This document shows, piece after piece, positions 49,982 through 59,233 of a stretch of DNA of 64,000 nt. Each line of letters opens with the position of its first letter. Position 1 is the stretch's first letter. This stretch comes from CAZCSK01 sp964501265 (GTDB lineage Bacteria > Actinomycetota > CADDZG01 > JAHWKV01). The stretch lies in assembly GCA_964501265.1 (NCBI GenBank), contig CAZCSK010000007.1, forward strand, positions 1-64,000, read 5' to 3'. The position numbers and the translations under genes are program-made. The notes under the pieces were generated by a model. That model was not told the DNA's origin and did not search any database. It worked only from the letters and a program-made list of their open reading frames with translations.

Positions 49982-52036
49982 GTGACCCTTCAGAAAAAGC
50001 TGTTCAGAACCTTCATAGCAATCGTCGGATTGCCGCTGCTTTTAGCGGGGCTCTTCGCCGCGCCGTTCATCTTGAGCGAGCTCGAAAGTCGCGCCTTCGA
50101 TGGATTGCGCGCAGCTCGTAACTCGGTCCAACAAGTTTACGAATCCCGCCTCGGCGCTAATCTCGATCGGCTCAAAGTCGTTTCGCTTGATGAGCGGTTC
50201 CAAGTGGCCTTGTTGAAGAAAGACTATCCCGCTGTCGAGGCTTTCTTGCAGGAACAAGTCAAAGTCGAAGGAACCCCGTTTAGCTGGCTTGTGCTGACGG
50301 ACTCCCAAAGCGGTGTTCTTGCCCAGGCCATCACTCCGCCCAAGTTTCTGCGCGGCGTCCCGGCGCTAACCGCCGAACAAATCGTTGGTGACGACGCCGG
50401 CCAGCATCTGCTAATCTTTCGGTCGGTTGTGCCAATCAGGTCACCCGACCCGCCCAAGGAAGTCGCTTGGAATGTCATGGGGGGTTTCTATCTCGATGCC
50501 AACGTCGTTGCCTCAGTAGCGCAACGATCTGGGGATCTTTCTAACAGTCAGAAACCGGCGGACGTGACCATACTCATAGGTGGTAAGCCGGTCGCGAGCA
50601 CTCTTCACAAGCTCAAGACCTCCGACCGATTGCTCCCTGCAGATCTCAGTAAAAAGGATTTCTTCGAAGCAGACTTTGCAGACGTCGAGACTCTAGCCGT
50701 CGTCGGCCCCCTCTATCCCGATCGCCTCCTTCAACAGGCGGCCTTTGTGACTTCCGTCCCGAAAGAGGCGACCGTTGCGAACTTGAGCAGGACGTTGCAG
50801 GGCTCCGGTGTTGCGCTGCTCCTTCTCGCCATAGTCGCGGCCGGGGGCTTGGGTTACCTGCTTGCGAAGCAGATTTCGCAGCCTTTGATGGAAGTGGCTG
50901 ACGCGGCCAACGCCATCGCCGCGGGGGAGTACGGTCGACAGATTGAAGTCCACTCATCCGACGAAGTCGGGCAATTGGCCCACGCGTTCAACGACATGTC
51001 GGAGAAATTAAATGTCTCATTCAGTGAGCTCCGGGAATCGCGTGAGGATCTAAAGCGGGCCTATACGCGCTTCGGCGAGGCCCTTCGGTCGACTCACGAT
51101 CTCGATCGAATGCTGGAAGCAACTCTTGAGGCAGCGATGGATACGGTCGGCGCGGAGAAGGGATTGCTCGTATGGGTCGCGGGCGGGAATCTGGAGGTCA
51201 AGGCATGGCGAAAGATTGACGCCCCGGATTTCGAGTTACCGATCGGTAAGGGGGTCATGGGGTATGTCGTCGAGACGGGTACTCCGTTGCGAATTCCGGG
51301 CGGCGGCGATCAACCGACTCCGCATTTGAGCGAACCAAACTCTCGGTCGCTGATGTGTGTGCCTCTCTACGCGGAGGAGAGAATTATCGGAGCGGTCGCC
51401 GTGTACAACAAGAAGGGTGGACAGGATTTCTCTGAGGCCGATATGGGGACGCTTCTTGCGTTGGCCGATCAAGCTGGTGTGGCAATCGAGAACGTTGTAC
51501 TTCACGAGGAAGCGTCGAATCTGGCGATCATGGATGGCAAAATTGGCATCGCCAACAACCGGTACTTCATGTTGCAACTTGATCAGGAAATCCAGCGTGC
51601 GTCGCGCTTCAACAAGCCCTTTTCCATGATCATGCTCGACATCGACGACTTCAAAATCTTTAACGACACCTATGGTCACCAAGTAGGCGACTTCGTCTTG
51701 ATCGAGCTGGCGGCCCGCGTAAAAACCGTGATCCGCGATATCGACATGTTTGCCCGGTACGGAGGCGAAGAGTTCACCGTGCTTTTGCCCGAGACCGACG
51801 CCGCCGGCGGGGTCAGGACTGCCGAGCGAATTCGCTCGGCGATCGCCGACAAGTTCTTCGAGGGCGAGCTTGCCAAAGAGCCCCTGAAAGTTGCCGTCAC
51901 CGTCGGCGTCGCCTCCTTTCCTTTGCACGCTCAGACGGGACCTGCGATCATTCGGGCCGCTGACCTTGCGCTCATCACCGCCAAGCGCCGCGGAAAGAAC
52001 CAGGTGCTACTGTACGAGCCCGGCCTCGAACTTTAG
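49982..52036 (+). CDS. Membrane-bound diguanylate cyclase (sensor-HAMP-GAF-GGDEF)
   Basis: 684 residues. Helix 1 (about 8-30) and helix 2 (about 275-297) flank a 245-residue extracytoplasmic sensor. HAMP is at 297-350 (QISQPLMEVADAANAIAAGE), GAF at 380-510, and GGDEF at 520-684. The active site is GGEEF in ARYGGEEFTVLLP, with an inhibitory I-site RDID five residues before it. It should make c-di-GMP and be feedback-inhibited. The start is GTG with an AGGGGG-type site 4-5 bases upstream. Confidence 0.92.
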   Translation: MTLQKKLFRTFIAIVGLPLLLAGLFAAPFILSELESRAFDGLRAARNSVQQVYESRLGANLDRLKVVSLDERFQVALLKKDYPAVEAFLQEQVKVEGTPFSWLVLTDSQSGVLAQAITPPKFLRGVPALTAEQIVGDDAGQHLLIFRSVVPIRSPDPPKEVAWNVMGGFYLDANVVASVAQRSGDLSNSQKPADVTILIGGKPVASTLHKLKTSDRLLPADLSKKDFFEADFADVETLAVVGPLYPDRLLQQAAFVTSVPKEATVANLSRTLQGSGVALLLLAIVAAGGLGYLLAKQISQPLMEVADAANAIAAGEYGRQIEVHSSDEVGQLAHAFNDMSEKLNVSFSELRESREDLKRAYTRFGEALRSTHDLDRMLEATLEAAMDTVGAEKGLLVWVAGGNLEVKAWRKIDAPDFELPIGKGVMGYVVETGTPLRIPGGGDQPTPHLSEPNSRSLMCVPLYAEERIIGAVAVYNKKGGQDFSEADMGTLLALADQAGVAIENVVLHEEASNLAIMDGKIGIANNRYFMLQLDQEIQRASRFNKPFSMIMLDIDDFKIFNDTYGHQVGDFVLIELAARVKTVIRDIDMFARYGGEEFTVLLPETDAAGGVRTAERIRSAIADKFFEGELAKEPLKVAVTVGVASFPLHAQTGPAIIRAADLALITAKRRGKNQVLLYEPGLEL

Positions 52037-52048
52037 GGAAGAAAGCCA

Positions 52049-52906
52049 ATCACCGTTCGCAAAGCCGTGATCCCCGCAGGGGGCCTGGGGACCCGAATCC
52101 TTCCAGCATCCAAGGCAATCCCCAAAGAGATGATCACGGTCGTTGATCGCCCGATCATTCAGTACGCCGTCGAGGAGATTGTCCGGTCGGGAATCTCCGA
52201 CATATGCATTGTGGTCTCACCCGGTAAGCAGTCCCTGCTGGATCACTTCAGGTCCAACGCCGCACTCGAGGCCGCACTCGAGGCCAAGGGCAAGACCGAT
52301 CTAATGGCGACCGTAACCGCATTGAACAAACTCGCCAACATTTCATCGGTCACTCAAGACGAGCCATTGGGCTTGGGTCACGCCGTTTGGCTGGCACGAG
52401 GCTTCGTAGGGGACGAACCATTCGTCGTGGCATTGCCCGACGAAATGTTCGACCCGGCTGAGTCTTTGCTTGAAGACCTGATTGCGACTTATCTGGAGCA
52501 CACCCAAAGCGTCGTCGCGGTGCTGGAAGTCCCGCACACTTCGATAAGCCTTTACGGCGCAATCGGCACAGAGGATCCGAATGCCGCTCTCATCAAGGTC
52601 GACTCGGTAATCGAAAAGCCCGACCCGTCCTCGGCCCCCTCCGACCTGGCTCTTGTGGGCCGCTACGTCCTTGACCCGTCCGTTTTGGAGATTCTGGGAG
52701 GACTTGGACGAGGGGCCGGCGGCGAGATCCAACTCGCCGACGCGCTAGGTGTTCTCGCTGGCCAGGGGCGGCTGTTAGCGCGCCGTTACTCTGGGCGGCG
52801 CTGGGACGTCGGCAACCAGGCGGGCTACCTTGAGGCGGTGGTCGACCTGGCTTCCGAGCACCCGGTCGCGGGACCGGCCTTCCGAGCGCACCTGGACCGG
52901 GGGTGA
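52049..52906 (+). CDS. galU: UTP-glucose-1-phosphate uridylyltransferase
   Basis: 285 residues when started at an ATC codon (52049). It makes UDP-glucose. The core motif is VIPAGGLGTRILPASKAIPK, with active-site stretches VVSPGKQS and IEKPDPSSAP. The family N-terminus is xTVRKAVIPA; in frame that corresponds to ATC ACC GTT CGC AAA GCC. The nearest GTG (52067) would delete the first beta strand, and an in-frame TAG lies at 52034-52036, so ATC is the most likely start. A weak purine-rich GGGAAG is about 7 bases upstream. Confidence 0.9.
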   Translation: MTVRKAVIPAGGLGTRILPASKAIPKEMITVVDRPIIQYAVEEIVRSGISDICIVVSPGKQSLLDHFRSNAALEAALEAKGKTDLMATVTALNKLANISSVTQDEPLGLGHAVWLARGFVGDEPFVVALPDEMFDPAESLLEDLIATYLEHTQSVVAVLEVPHTSISLYGAIGTEDPNAALIKVDSVIEKPDPSSAPSDLALVGRYVLDPSVLEILGGLGRGAGGEIQLADALGVLAGQGRLLARRYSGRRWDVGNQAGYLEAVVDLASEHPVAGPAFRAHLDRG

Positions 52907-52913
52907 ATTAATA

Positions 52914-53381
52914 ATGAAGAAACTCACCCATGTCGACAAAGCGGGCCGGGCTCGCATGGTCGACATCTCGGGGAAGAAACCTACTGTCAGGACTGCGGCC
53001 GCGCGCGCCTTCGTATCGATGAGCGAGAAAGTGCGCTCAGCGGTAGAAGAAGGTGGGCTCGCAAAGGGCGACGCCTTGGGTGTGGCACGTGTCGCAGGTG
53101 TGATGGCGGCCAAGAAGACGCCCGACCTGATTCCTCTTTGTCATCCGATCGCGCTGAGCGACATCGAGGTCGAAGTGGAACTTGCCACCGGCGGCGTGGA
53201 GATCATTTCCCGGGTTCGCACCACCGATCGCACGGGCGTCGAGATGGAGGCATTGGTTGCCGCAAGCGTCGCCGCGCTCACGATCTATGACATGTGCAAA
53301 GCGCTCGATAAAAGTATTCGCATCGAGACAGTGGAGTTGTTATCGAAGTCCGGAGGCAAGACGGGCACCTGGAAGCGGTGA
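52914..53381 (+). CDS. moaC: Cyclic pyranopterin monophosphate synthase
   Basis: 155 residues. It makes cPMP in molybdenum cofactor synthesis. Family motifs are LTHVDKAGRARMVDISGK, IPLCHPIALSDIEVEVE (His), and GVEMEALVAASVAALTIYDM then CKALDKSI. ATG 52914 is clear. It overlaps mogA by 4 bases and follows galU by 7 bases, so all three may be in one operon. Confidence 0.95.
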   Translation: MKKLTHVDKAGRARMVDISGKKPTVRTAAARAFVSMSEKVRSAVEEGGLAKGDALGVARVAGVMAAKKTPDLIPLCHPIALSDIEVEVELATGGVEIISRVRTTDRTGVEMEALVAASVAALTIYDMCKALDKSIRIETVELLSKSGGKTGTWKR

Positions 53382-53881
53382 CAGCCATCTCGGATGCGTC
53401 AACGGCTGTGGTTACTGTCAGCGACTCTGTTTCTACGGGCCTAAGCGAGGACAAGAGCGGACCGCAAGCAATCCACCTGCTCGAGGCGGAAGGCGCGACT
53501 ATTTTGGAGTCGCTTGTTGTCCCGGACGACCGGGCAAGGATCTCATCAGAGTTGTTGCGGCTTGCGCGCTCGGGGGCGGTTCTGATTGTGACCACTGGCG
53601 GAACCGGAGTTGCGCCGCGTGATGTGACCCCAGAAGCGACTGCCGATGTTTGCGATCGCATGATCCCCGGTATAGCCGAAGAGATGCGGAGCGCAAGCAA
53701 CGATAAGACGCCCTACGCCGCGCTGTCGCGGGCGACCGCCGGGATATGCGGGAATAGTTTGATCATCAACTTGCCGGGAAGTCCGGGGGCCGTGCGCGAT
53801 TGCCTAACAGCGATTCTTCCCCTGCTGCCGCACGCGCTCGATCTGATCAAAGGTGATCCAACGCAGCACCGTCAGACCTAA
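53378..53881 (+). CDS. mogA: Molybdopterin adenylyltransferase
   Basis: 167 residues. MogA/MoaB activates molybdopterin by adenylylation. Key motifs are VSDSVSTGLSEDKSG, IVTTGGTGVAPRDVTPEA and LIINLPGSPGAVRDC. It is translationally coupled to moaC. The adjacent genes moaC and mogA suggest an active molybdenum cofactor route. Confidence 0.93.
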   Translation: MTAISDASTAVVTVSDSVSTGLSEDKSGPQAIHLLEAEGATILESLVVPDDRARISSELLRLARSGAVLIVTTGGTGVAPRDVTPEATADVCDRMIPGIAEEMRSASNDKTPYAALSRATAGICGNSLIINLPGSPGAVRDCLTAILPLLPHALDLIKGDPTQHRQT

Positions 53882-54045
53882 CTCTCCGTTTCCGGTTTTT
53901 CTCTCTTGAAGTAGGCGACGACGCCCCCTACGTCGGGAGGGCTGAAGACACTCACCAGTTCCCATCCGTCTTCCCCCCAGTTGTTCAGGATCTCCTGAGC
54001 GACGTGCGGAATTATCGGCACCGACGCGTACTCCCACTTTTTCAT
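53878..54045 (-). CDS. DUF4177-like small protein
   Basis: 55 residues. The core is KWEYASVPIIPHVAQEILNN then GEDGWELVSVFSPPDVGG, a pattern of small DUF4177 proteins. Function unknown. ATG 54045 overlaps the flavin-reductase stop by 4 bases, and its own stop overlaps mogA's stop by 4 bases on the opposite strand. Confidence 0.7.
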   Translation of the reverse strand: MKKWEYASVPIIPHVAQEILNNWGEDGWELVSVFSPPDVGGVVAYFKREKPETES

Positions 54046-54527
54046 TTTATTCCTTTCGCTAAGAGAAGAGTTGTGTAGTTTCCCTGGAAATAGACAAGCG
54101 GGGCCCCGCCTTCGACAGCTGATTCGACGACCTCGCCCACGAAAATCGTGTGGTCCCCGCCGTCCACCATCTCTATGACGCGACACTCGAAGTGCCCGAT
54201 GGCGCCGTCGATTAGCGGAAGTCCCATCTTGCCAGCATGTGTTGCCGTAATGGTTTCCCTTTCTTTTTGAGGTGTGGCGAAGTCCCGCGCTACCTTCTCT
54301 TGATCGGCGGCAAGGATGTTTGCCGCGAACGTGCCCGCGTCGCGAACGGCGTCGTGAGTTCTCGCATTCTTCGCCAGAGACACCTGCACGAGCATAGGCT
54401 CGAGCGAAACGCTGGTGAAGGACGTCGCTGTCATGCCGAAAAACTTGCCGTAATGCAGCGCCGTCACGACTGTTACGCCGGACGCCAGATTGCGGAACAC
54501 CGCGCCGTACTCTTCGGAGGTGGTCAC
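54042..54527 (-). CDS. Flavin reductase family protein (FMN-binding split barrel)
   Basis: 161 residues. VTVVTALHYGKFFGMTATSF then TSVSLEPMLVQVSLAKNART is the typical flavin reductase start (HpaC/PheA2-type). IFVGEVVESA and PLVYFQGNYTTLL complete the fold. It reduces FMN/FAD for a partner oxygenase, or is itself an oxidoreductase; no oxygenase is nearby. It is coupled by a 4-base overlap to both neighbours. Confidence 0.88.
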   Translation of the reverse strand: MTTSEEYGAVFRNLASGVTVVTALHYGKFFGMTATSFTSVSLEPMLVQVSLAKNARTHDAVRDAGTFAANILAADQEKVARDFATPQKERETITATHAGKMGLPLIDGAIGHFECRVIEMVDGGDHTIFVGEVVESAVEGGAPLVYFQGNYTTLLLAKGIK

Positions 54528-54730
54528 AACTGCGGCGGTCTCTCGTCGATAGCGGTGTCGTAAGCGCTGTTAGGCAGGAAGAGCCAAACCCCGGGCTCGG
54601 CCACGCCACCGCGGCGAGCAAACTCCAGTGCTTCATCGTCGGGCCCGGTGCTCGTGCCAGGATGGAGCAGCCCTCCGCGCCGCTGCAACTCCTCGACGAG
54701 ATCTTGAGTGGGGTGTCCTTCTGTTTCCAT
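54524..54730 (-). CDS. Small protein of unknown function between pepA and the flavin reductase
   Basis: 68 residues, acidic. No domain is recognised (DLVEELQRRGGLLHPGTS, RGGVAEPGVWLFLPNSAYDT). It overlaps pepA by one base (TGATG) and the flavin reductase by 4 bases, so translational coupling supports a real gene. Confidence 0.6.
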   Translation of the reverse strand: METEGHPTQDLVEELQRRGGLLHPGTSTGPDDEALEFARRGGVAEPGVWLFLPNSAYDTAIDERPPQL

Positions 54731-56193
54731 CAGGTCAACCTGTCGCTATCCGACCGCGACGCGATCCAATCGATCAACAGACGCGTGCCAAAAGCGGTAG
54801 CGCCTTGCGGCACGTAGTGCGCGGCCTTGTCCGACCACGCCGTCCCAGCAATGTCAAGATGAGCCCACGGAGTATTGCCGACAAAGTCCCGCAGGAACAA
54901 TCCTCCAAATATGGCGGAAGCCAAGGTTGTCCCTGAGGTGTTCTTGATGTCTGCAACATTACTGTCGATTGTCTCTCGATACTCGTCGACAAGCGGGAGT
55001 TCCCAAAGGCGTTCGCCGGTCCGCTTCGACGCCTCAAGTAGTTCGCCCACCAGCTCGGAACGGTTCGACATGACGCCAGCCACCATGTTGCCCAGGGCGG
55101 TCATGACCCCGCCCGTCAGTGTCGCGACGTTGACCATCGCGTCGGGTTCCTGAGCAGTCATCCAAGCCAGCGCGTCGGCGAGCACTAGACGTCCTTCTGC
55201 GTCCGTGTTCAACACCTCGGAAGTCCGGCCCCCGAGATGATGGATCACGTCGCCCATTTTAACTGCGTTGCCCGAAGGCATGTTCTCGGCAAGCGCCAGC
55301 GCGGCAACGACTTTGACTTTGACGGCAAGGGCGGGCAAAGCGCAGATCGCGCCAGCGACAACGGCGGCGCCCGAACAGTCCATCTTCATCGTCGTCATCC
55401 CCTCCTTGGACTTGAGCGTGAGGCCGCCCGAGTCGAAGGTGATTCCTTTTCCAACGAGTCCAACGAAACCCTTGGCACCCTTTGGGTTGTAGGTCAGCAC
55501 TACGAAGCGAGGCGGCGACGTACTGCCTTTGCCCACGGTCAAGATACCGTTCATCCCAAGGCGCGCCATGACTTTTTCGTCGAAGATTTCTACTTTGACT
55601 CCTCCCTGCCCGGCGCGCTCGGCCACAAGCCGGGCGAACTCTGCCGGCCCCCGATTACTTGGCGGTTCGTTGACGAGATCGCGGGCCCAATTGGTGGCGT
55701 CACAAACGATCTGGGCGCAGTCGATGTCGGTCTGTGCTGCACCTAAGATCACGGCTCGTTGCGTTCTTTCCTTGTTTTCCGACTTGTACCGCGTGAATCC
55801 GTAAGCGCCGAGGGCGAAGCCCTCCGCCGCGGCCCGCGCGCCGCCTACGAGGTCGCGCGATATGTCGAGAGCCACGGAGGCAAATCCTCCCGCTGAGCGG
55901 GCGGCCGTGCCGGCCGCCCTTCGAACTGCGTCGTGATCGATTTTGTCGGCCGGCCCGAGTCCGACGGCCATGACCGCGGAGGCCGGAATCTTGCCCATCG
56001 TTGGAATGATCGTCGCCGAGCGAATCGCTCCCGTGAACTGAGTTTTCTTCAGATACGTGGTCAGCGCGCCTTTCAGAGCGCGATCCACTTCCGATGCGGC
56101 CGGTGTCAGTTTGATCCCCTGATGTACACCTACTACAACCAACTCCGCTTTAGTATTGGCCGCCGAAGTCGCGGCGCGCTTTAGATTGAGCAT
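54730..56193 (-). CDS. pepA: Leucyl aminopeptidase (M17)
   Basis: 487 residues. The family signature NTDAEGRLVLADAL is intact, as are the metal-binding residues in GLVGKGITFDSGGLTLKSK. It degrades peptides in the cytoplasm with two metal ions. ATG 56193 (MLNLKRAA) is favoured by GGAGGGG 9-10 bases upstream; an earlier ATG would be too close to it. Confidence 0.94.
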   Translation of the reverse strand: MLNLKRAATSAANTKAELVVVGVHQGIKLTPAASEVDRALKGALTTYLKKTQFTGAIRSATIIPTMGKIPASAVMAVGLGPADKIDHDAVRRAAGTAARSAGGFASVALDISRDLVGGARAAAEGFALGAYGFTRYKSENKERTQRAVILGAAQTDIDCAQIVCDATNWARDLVNEPPSNRGPAEFARLVAERAGQGGVKVEIFDEKVMARLGMNGILTVGKGSTSPPRFVVLTYNPKGAKGFVGLVGKGITFDSGGLTLKSKEGMTTMKMDCSGAAVVAGAICALPALAVKVKVVAALALAENMPSGNAVKMGDVIHHLGGRTSEVLNTDAEGRLVLADALAWMTAQEPDAMVNVATLTGGVMTALGNMVAGVMSNRSELVGELLEASKRTGERLWELPLVDEYRETIDSNVADIKNTSGTTLASAIFGGLFLRDFVGNTPWAHLDIAGTAWSDKAAHYVPQGATAFGTRLLIDWIASRSDSDRLT

Positions 56194-56286
56194 CGTTCCC
56201 ATCCCCTCCAAATCCGCGAAACACTAAATAGTGCGTGCTACCTTGAGCCCGAGGCCGCATGTTGTACCCGAGCATCGGATAAGACT

Positions 56287-56745
56287 TTGACATTATTACT
56301 TTTAGCCTTGTTCGCGGGGCTCTGGGCAGTCGTGTTCATGCCGACGATGCTCCGGGCCCGCCGAACGCACTCCCCAATCACAACTGTGGGAATGTTCAAC
56401 CGAGGCCTTCGCGCGCTGGGAAAGCCGGGGGCCGGGGGCCGCTGGATAATGGTCCCTCCGGACCCTGTCGACGAGCCCACGAGGTCTTCAAAGGCGATGA
56501 TGCAGAGACGCAAACGGCTGTTTGAATCATTGCTGGTGGCGTGTGCGGTGACGCTGATCGTTGGGCTGATCCCGTCTCTTCGCGTGATGCTTTGGCTCAA
56601 CCTAGTCAGCGACCTGATGTTTGCCGGTTTCATCTACTTTCTGTTGAGCGACAAAAAGAGCCGCCCTGCCCGGACTGATGAGTCCGTCGCGCAGGAAAGC
56701 GACGATTACTTCGACGAACTGTACTTAAGGGCCGGCCAACTCTAA
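56287..56745 (+). CDS. Two-helix membrane protein of unknown function
   Basis: 152 residues from TTG. Helix 1 is at 1-18 (TLLLLALFAGLWAVVFMPTM), and the second pair at about 78-115 (ESLLVACAVTLIVGLIPSLR, LNLVSDLMFAGFIYFLLS). A hydrophilic Arg-rich middle contains GMFNRGLRALGKPGAGGRW. The C-terminus is acidic. Such proteins are common next to tRNA genes in actinobacteria, but function is unknown. Confidence 0.7.
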   Translation: MTLLLLALFAGLWAVVFMPTMLRARRTHSPITTVGMFNRGLRALGKPGAGGRWIMVPPDPVDEPTRSSKAMMQRRKRLFESLLVACAVTLIVGLIPSLRVMLWLNLVSDLMFAGFIYFLLSDKKSRPARTDESVAQESDDYFDELYLRAGQL

Positions 56746-56750
56746 GAGGC

Positions 56751-56756
56751 TACAAT
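56751..56756 (+). promoter_or_regulatory. -10 element of the tRNA-Ala promoter
   Basis: TACAAT, 12 bases before the tRNA start, fits a -10 box with transcription starting about 56763. A -35 is not clear in the upstream GC-rich sequence. Confidence 0.45.
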
Positions 56757-56767
56757 GGCCTTCTTCC

Positions 56768-56843
56768 GGGGCCGTGGCTCAGTTGGTAGAGCGCTGCGTT
56801 CGCAATGCAGAGGTCAGGGGTTCAACTCCCCTCGGCTCCACCA
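56768..56843 (+). tRNA. tRNA-Ala(CGC)
   Basis: A complete cloverleaf: acceptor GGGGCCG with CGGCTCC (one G-U pair), D arm GCTCAGTTGGTAGAGC, anticodon stem/loop CTGCG-TTCGCAA-TGCAG with anticodon CGC, T arm AGGGGTTCAACTCCCCT. Discriminator A and an encoded CCA at the end (56841-56843). Confidence 0.95.
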
Positions 56844-56920
56844 TAGTAAGGCAAAGGCATAAGGCAAAGGCAGAGGGCGCGTGAAAGGCAAAGTGGATAA
56901 GTTAACGGTCGCTTGTGGAG

Positions 56921-57298
56921 TCAAGAAATACTCTCCAGGTTGACTTGGAGGTCAACAGTTTTCACGTGGCACTCGTTGCCTGTTACCCGAATCTCTTGCT
57001 GCTGTTGCTTGTATCCGGCCTTCTGGACGGATACGGAATAGCTGCCCCTTCGCTCGTAAAGTCCGGAAAAGGTAAGTCCATCAAAGACTTGCATGGTCTC
57101 TTCATACGCTCCCTCTGTCGCGATTACCGAGGCATTCTCACCCGCAGGTGCCCGCGTAATTGAGTCCCGTACCTCAACCTCTAAACCGGGCCGTGCTTCA
57201 AGCGTGCAAAGAGTGCTCTTCCCGGGGACTTTGCATGCGGGCATCAGTGCAACCAACGTTGCCAGACTAAACAGCAGACACTTTCGAGCCACACTCAT
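56921..57298 (-). CDS. Lipoprotein with carboxypeptidase-regulatory-like domain
   Basis: 125 residues. The signal peptide ends in a lipobox (LMPAC, Cys22) so the protein is probably lipid-anchored. The rest (GLEVEVRDSITRAPAGENAS, SGLYERRGSYSVSVQKAGYK) has the beta pattern of a carboxypeptidase regulatory-like domain with the typical ending. No partner is evident. Confidence 0.75.
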   Translation of the reverse strand: MSVARKCLLFSLATLVALMPACKVPGKSTLCTLEARPGLEVEVRDSITRAPAGENASVIATEGAYEETMQVFDGLTFSGLYERRGSYSVSVQKAGYKQQQQEIRVTGNECHVKTVDLQVNLESIS

Positions 57299-57344
57299 GT
57301 CAGTAAGTATGGATCCATTATCAGGTTCACCTTTTGTCTTGGAT

Positions 57345-58859
57345 CTAGATCCATCCGCATTTGAGGCCCCCGCACGTGGAGGACGGGTACCACATGCGGC
57401 TTCGCCATAGTTCGTGCGGCAACCCGACTGCCGCGAGAACTGGGTAAAAATAAATGGTCATGAGTCCGACTCCAATGACGATAAAGCCAATTACTGCCCA
57501 TCGTGGTAGGCGGCCAATGTCGCGAAGGGCCGACAAACCTGCTGCCAGTCCGATCATCATGAAGGGTGCGATCGGAGTCATATAGAAGAAGAACAGCGGC
57601 CTGGAGACGAACAGCCACGGGACATACTGTGCGGCCCACGCGATGGTTACGACCCTTTCGGCGCGCCACTTTCTGAACGACCGCCCCAGCAACCACACCC
57701 CTGCGACCAGCGCCGCATACCAGGTCGCAACATTGCCGAACGCAAGGATATGGATGGACTTCGATTGTCCCGAAGGGTAGTAGTAGGCCACGGGCCTGCG
57801 CACGAGCGGCCACGTCCATGCTCTCGACTGATAATCGTGATCGGCCTTCAAGGTGAGGTGGTAGTCGAGCATTCGGTCGTGCAAGTCGACGAACGACGCC
57901 GCCGCGCCGAGGGGGCCCTTGATGCAGTTCCCGCCGTCCAACCCGAAAGAACCTCCTGAAACGAGGCGCCCTTTCTCGGCGTTGGGAACAACAAACGGAC
58001 AGGACTCTGCGAGCCGGTCTGCGAAATAAACGGAATACGAACTCAAATAGACGACGGCTGGCAGGACCAGCAAAGCAACGAGGCCGATGCCGATCTCGCG
58101 GCCCCAGCTTGGCCAACGGGACTCGGCTGGGGCCGCATGGTGTTTGTTCTTCATTCGAATGATCCCGATCGACCAAGCCAATGCGAGCCCCGCTGCCGCG
58201 ACCAGCGCCATGATGGCCGACCACTTCACCGCCAGGGCCAAACCGAACGAAGCCCCCGCAGCGAAGCGCCATTCCATTTCCCGCGCGGGCGGGGGCCCGG
58301 GTGGGGGCACGGTTGCCTCCCAATTTTCTTTGAAAGCCAGGATGCGCTCGCGGTCGAAGGAAAGAAACATGAACCCCATCACGACAAACAGCGCCAGAAA
58401 GATGTCCAGCATCGCGATGCGACTTTGTACGATCAGCAGAAAATCAGTTGCCACCAGAACTCCGGCGATACCGGCCGTCCATCGGTCCCTGAATAGTTTG
58501 CGCGTGAGTATGTAAACGGCAACGACGAGAGCGGTTCCCGCAGCAGCGGCGGCGACCCGCCAACCCCAGGATGAGTAGCCGAACACCTTGATTCCACCGG
58601 CGATAAGCCACTTTCCCAGAGGGGGATGAACGTAAGACTGCTCGGTAGCTTGCTCGAGACCGCAGAACTGCTGACTGTTGCCGATGTAAAGGCACGCATC
58701 CTTGGCGTAGTAAGTCTCGTCGAAAACAAGTGCCGGAGGTATCCCGAGCCTGATGAACCGCAGGAGCGCCCCGAGGGACGCCAACAGGATTACTATCGTG
58801 GTGTCGCGTTTGTTCCATCGAAATCCGGTTGGGGGTGCGACGGTCACAGAAGAGCTCAA
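57345..58859 (-). CDS. pmt: Protein O-mannosyltransferase (PMT family, GT39)
   Basis: 504 residues with about ten membrane helices from TTG. It uses polyprenol-phosphate-mannose to glycosylate secreted proteins. Motifs are IPPALVFDETYYAKDA (the catalytic DE), SYVHPPLGKWLIAGGIK, and a large extracytoplasmic loop. In mycobacteria pmt (Rv1002c) lies beside rsmI, as here, which supports the call. It is divergent from the DUF192 gene by 29 bases. Confidence 0.93.
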   Translation of the reverse strand: MSSSVTVAPPTGFRWNKRDTTIVILLASLGALLRFIRLGIPPALVFDETYYAKDACLYIGNSQQFCGLEQATEQSYVHPPLGKWLIAGGIKVFGYSSWGWRVAAAAAGTALVVAVYILTRKLFRDRWTAGIAGVLVATDFLLIVQSRIAMLDIFLALFVVMGFMFLSFDRERILAFKENWEATVPPPGPPPAREMEWRFAAGASFGLALAVKWSAIMALVAAAGLALAWSIGIIRMKNKHHAAPAESRWPSWGREIGIGLVALLVLPAVVYLSSYSVYFADRLAESCPFVVPNAEKGRLVSGGSFGLDGGNCIKGPLGAAASFVDLHDRMLDYHLTLKADHDYQSRAWTWPLVRRPVAYYYPSGQSKSIHILAFGNVATWYAALVAGVWLLGRSFRKWRAERVVTIAWAAQYVPWLFVSRPLFFFYMTPIAPFMMIGLAAGLSALRDIGRLPRWAVIGFIVIGVGLMTIYFYPVLAAVGLPHELWRSRMWYPSSTCGGLKCGWI

Positions 58860-58888
58860 ACTGAAAGAAGTATATCGGCGACATCCTT

Positions 58889-59233
58889 ATGCAAATGCTC
58901 ATTTCTAACCGGCCCGGAGACTCGATAGAGGTCACCCCGGCGCGCAGCCGAGCAGCGCGCTTGCGAGGACTGATCGGAACGAACGGCGTAGGACGAGGCA
59001 AGGGACTGCTACTAAAAGGAAAGCAGGTTCATACCTTCGGGATGAGCTACGCCATCGATGTAATCCACTTGGCTGATAACGGATTGATCCTTGAAGTCAC
59101 AACAATGAGGCCCTTCAGGCTCGGACGGTGGCGCCGCCGGGCAAATTGGATTCTCGAACTCGACGCCGGAGAGGCTAAGAGGCTCGGCCTGGTCCCCGGG
59201 GTAGTGCTCGAAAGAACCCCCCGAATCAAATGA
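58889..59233 (+). CDS. DUF192-family protein
   Basis: 114 residues. The DUF192 pattern is ARSRAARLRGLIGTNGVGRG, then QVHTFGMSYAIDVIHLADNG and LELDAGEAKRLGLVPGVVLE. Function unknown. No signal peptide. It overlaps rsmI by 4 bases, so co-translation is likely. Confidence 0.88.
   Translation: MQMLISNRPGDSIEVTPARSRAARLRGLIGTNGVGRGKGLLLKGKQVHTFGMSYAIDVIHLADNGLILEVTTMRPFRLGRWRRRANWILELDAGEAKRLGLVPGVVLERTPRIK

Noticed and set aside
57295..58323. 342-residue open frame on the - strand
   Set aside because: Out-of-frame shadow of the PMT gene on the same strand; the PMT frame has all family motifs.
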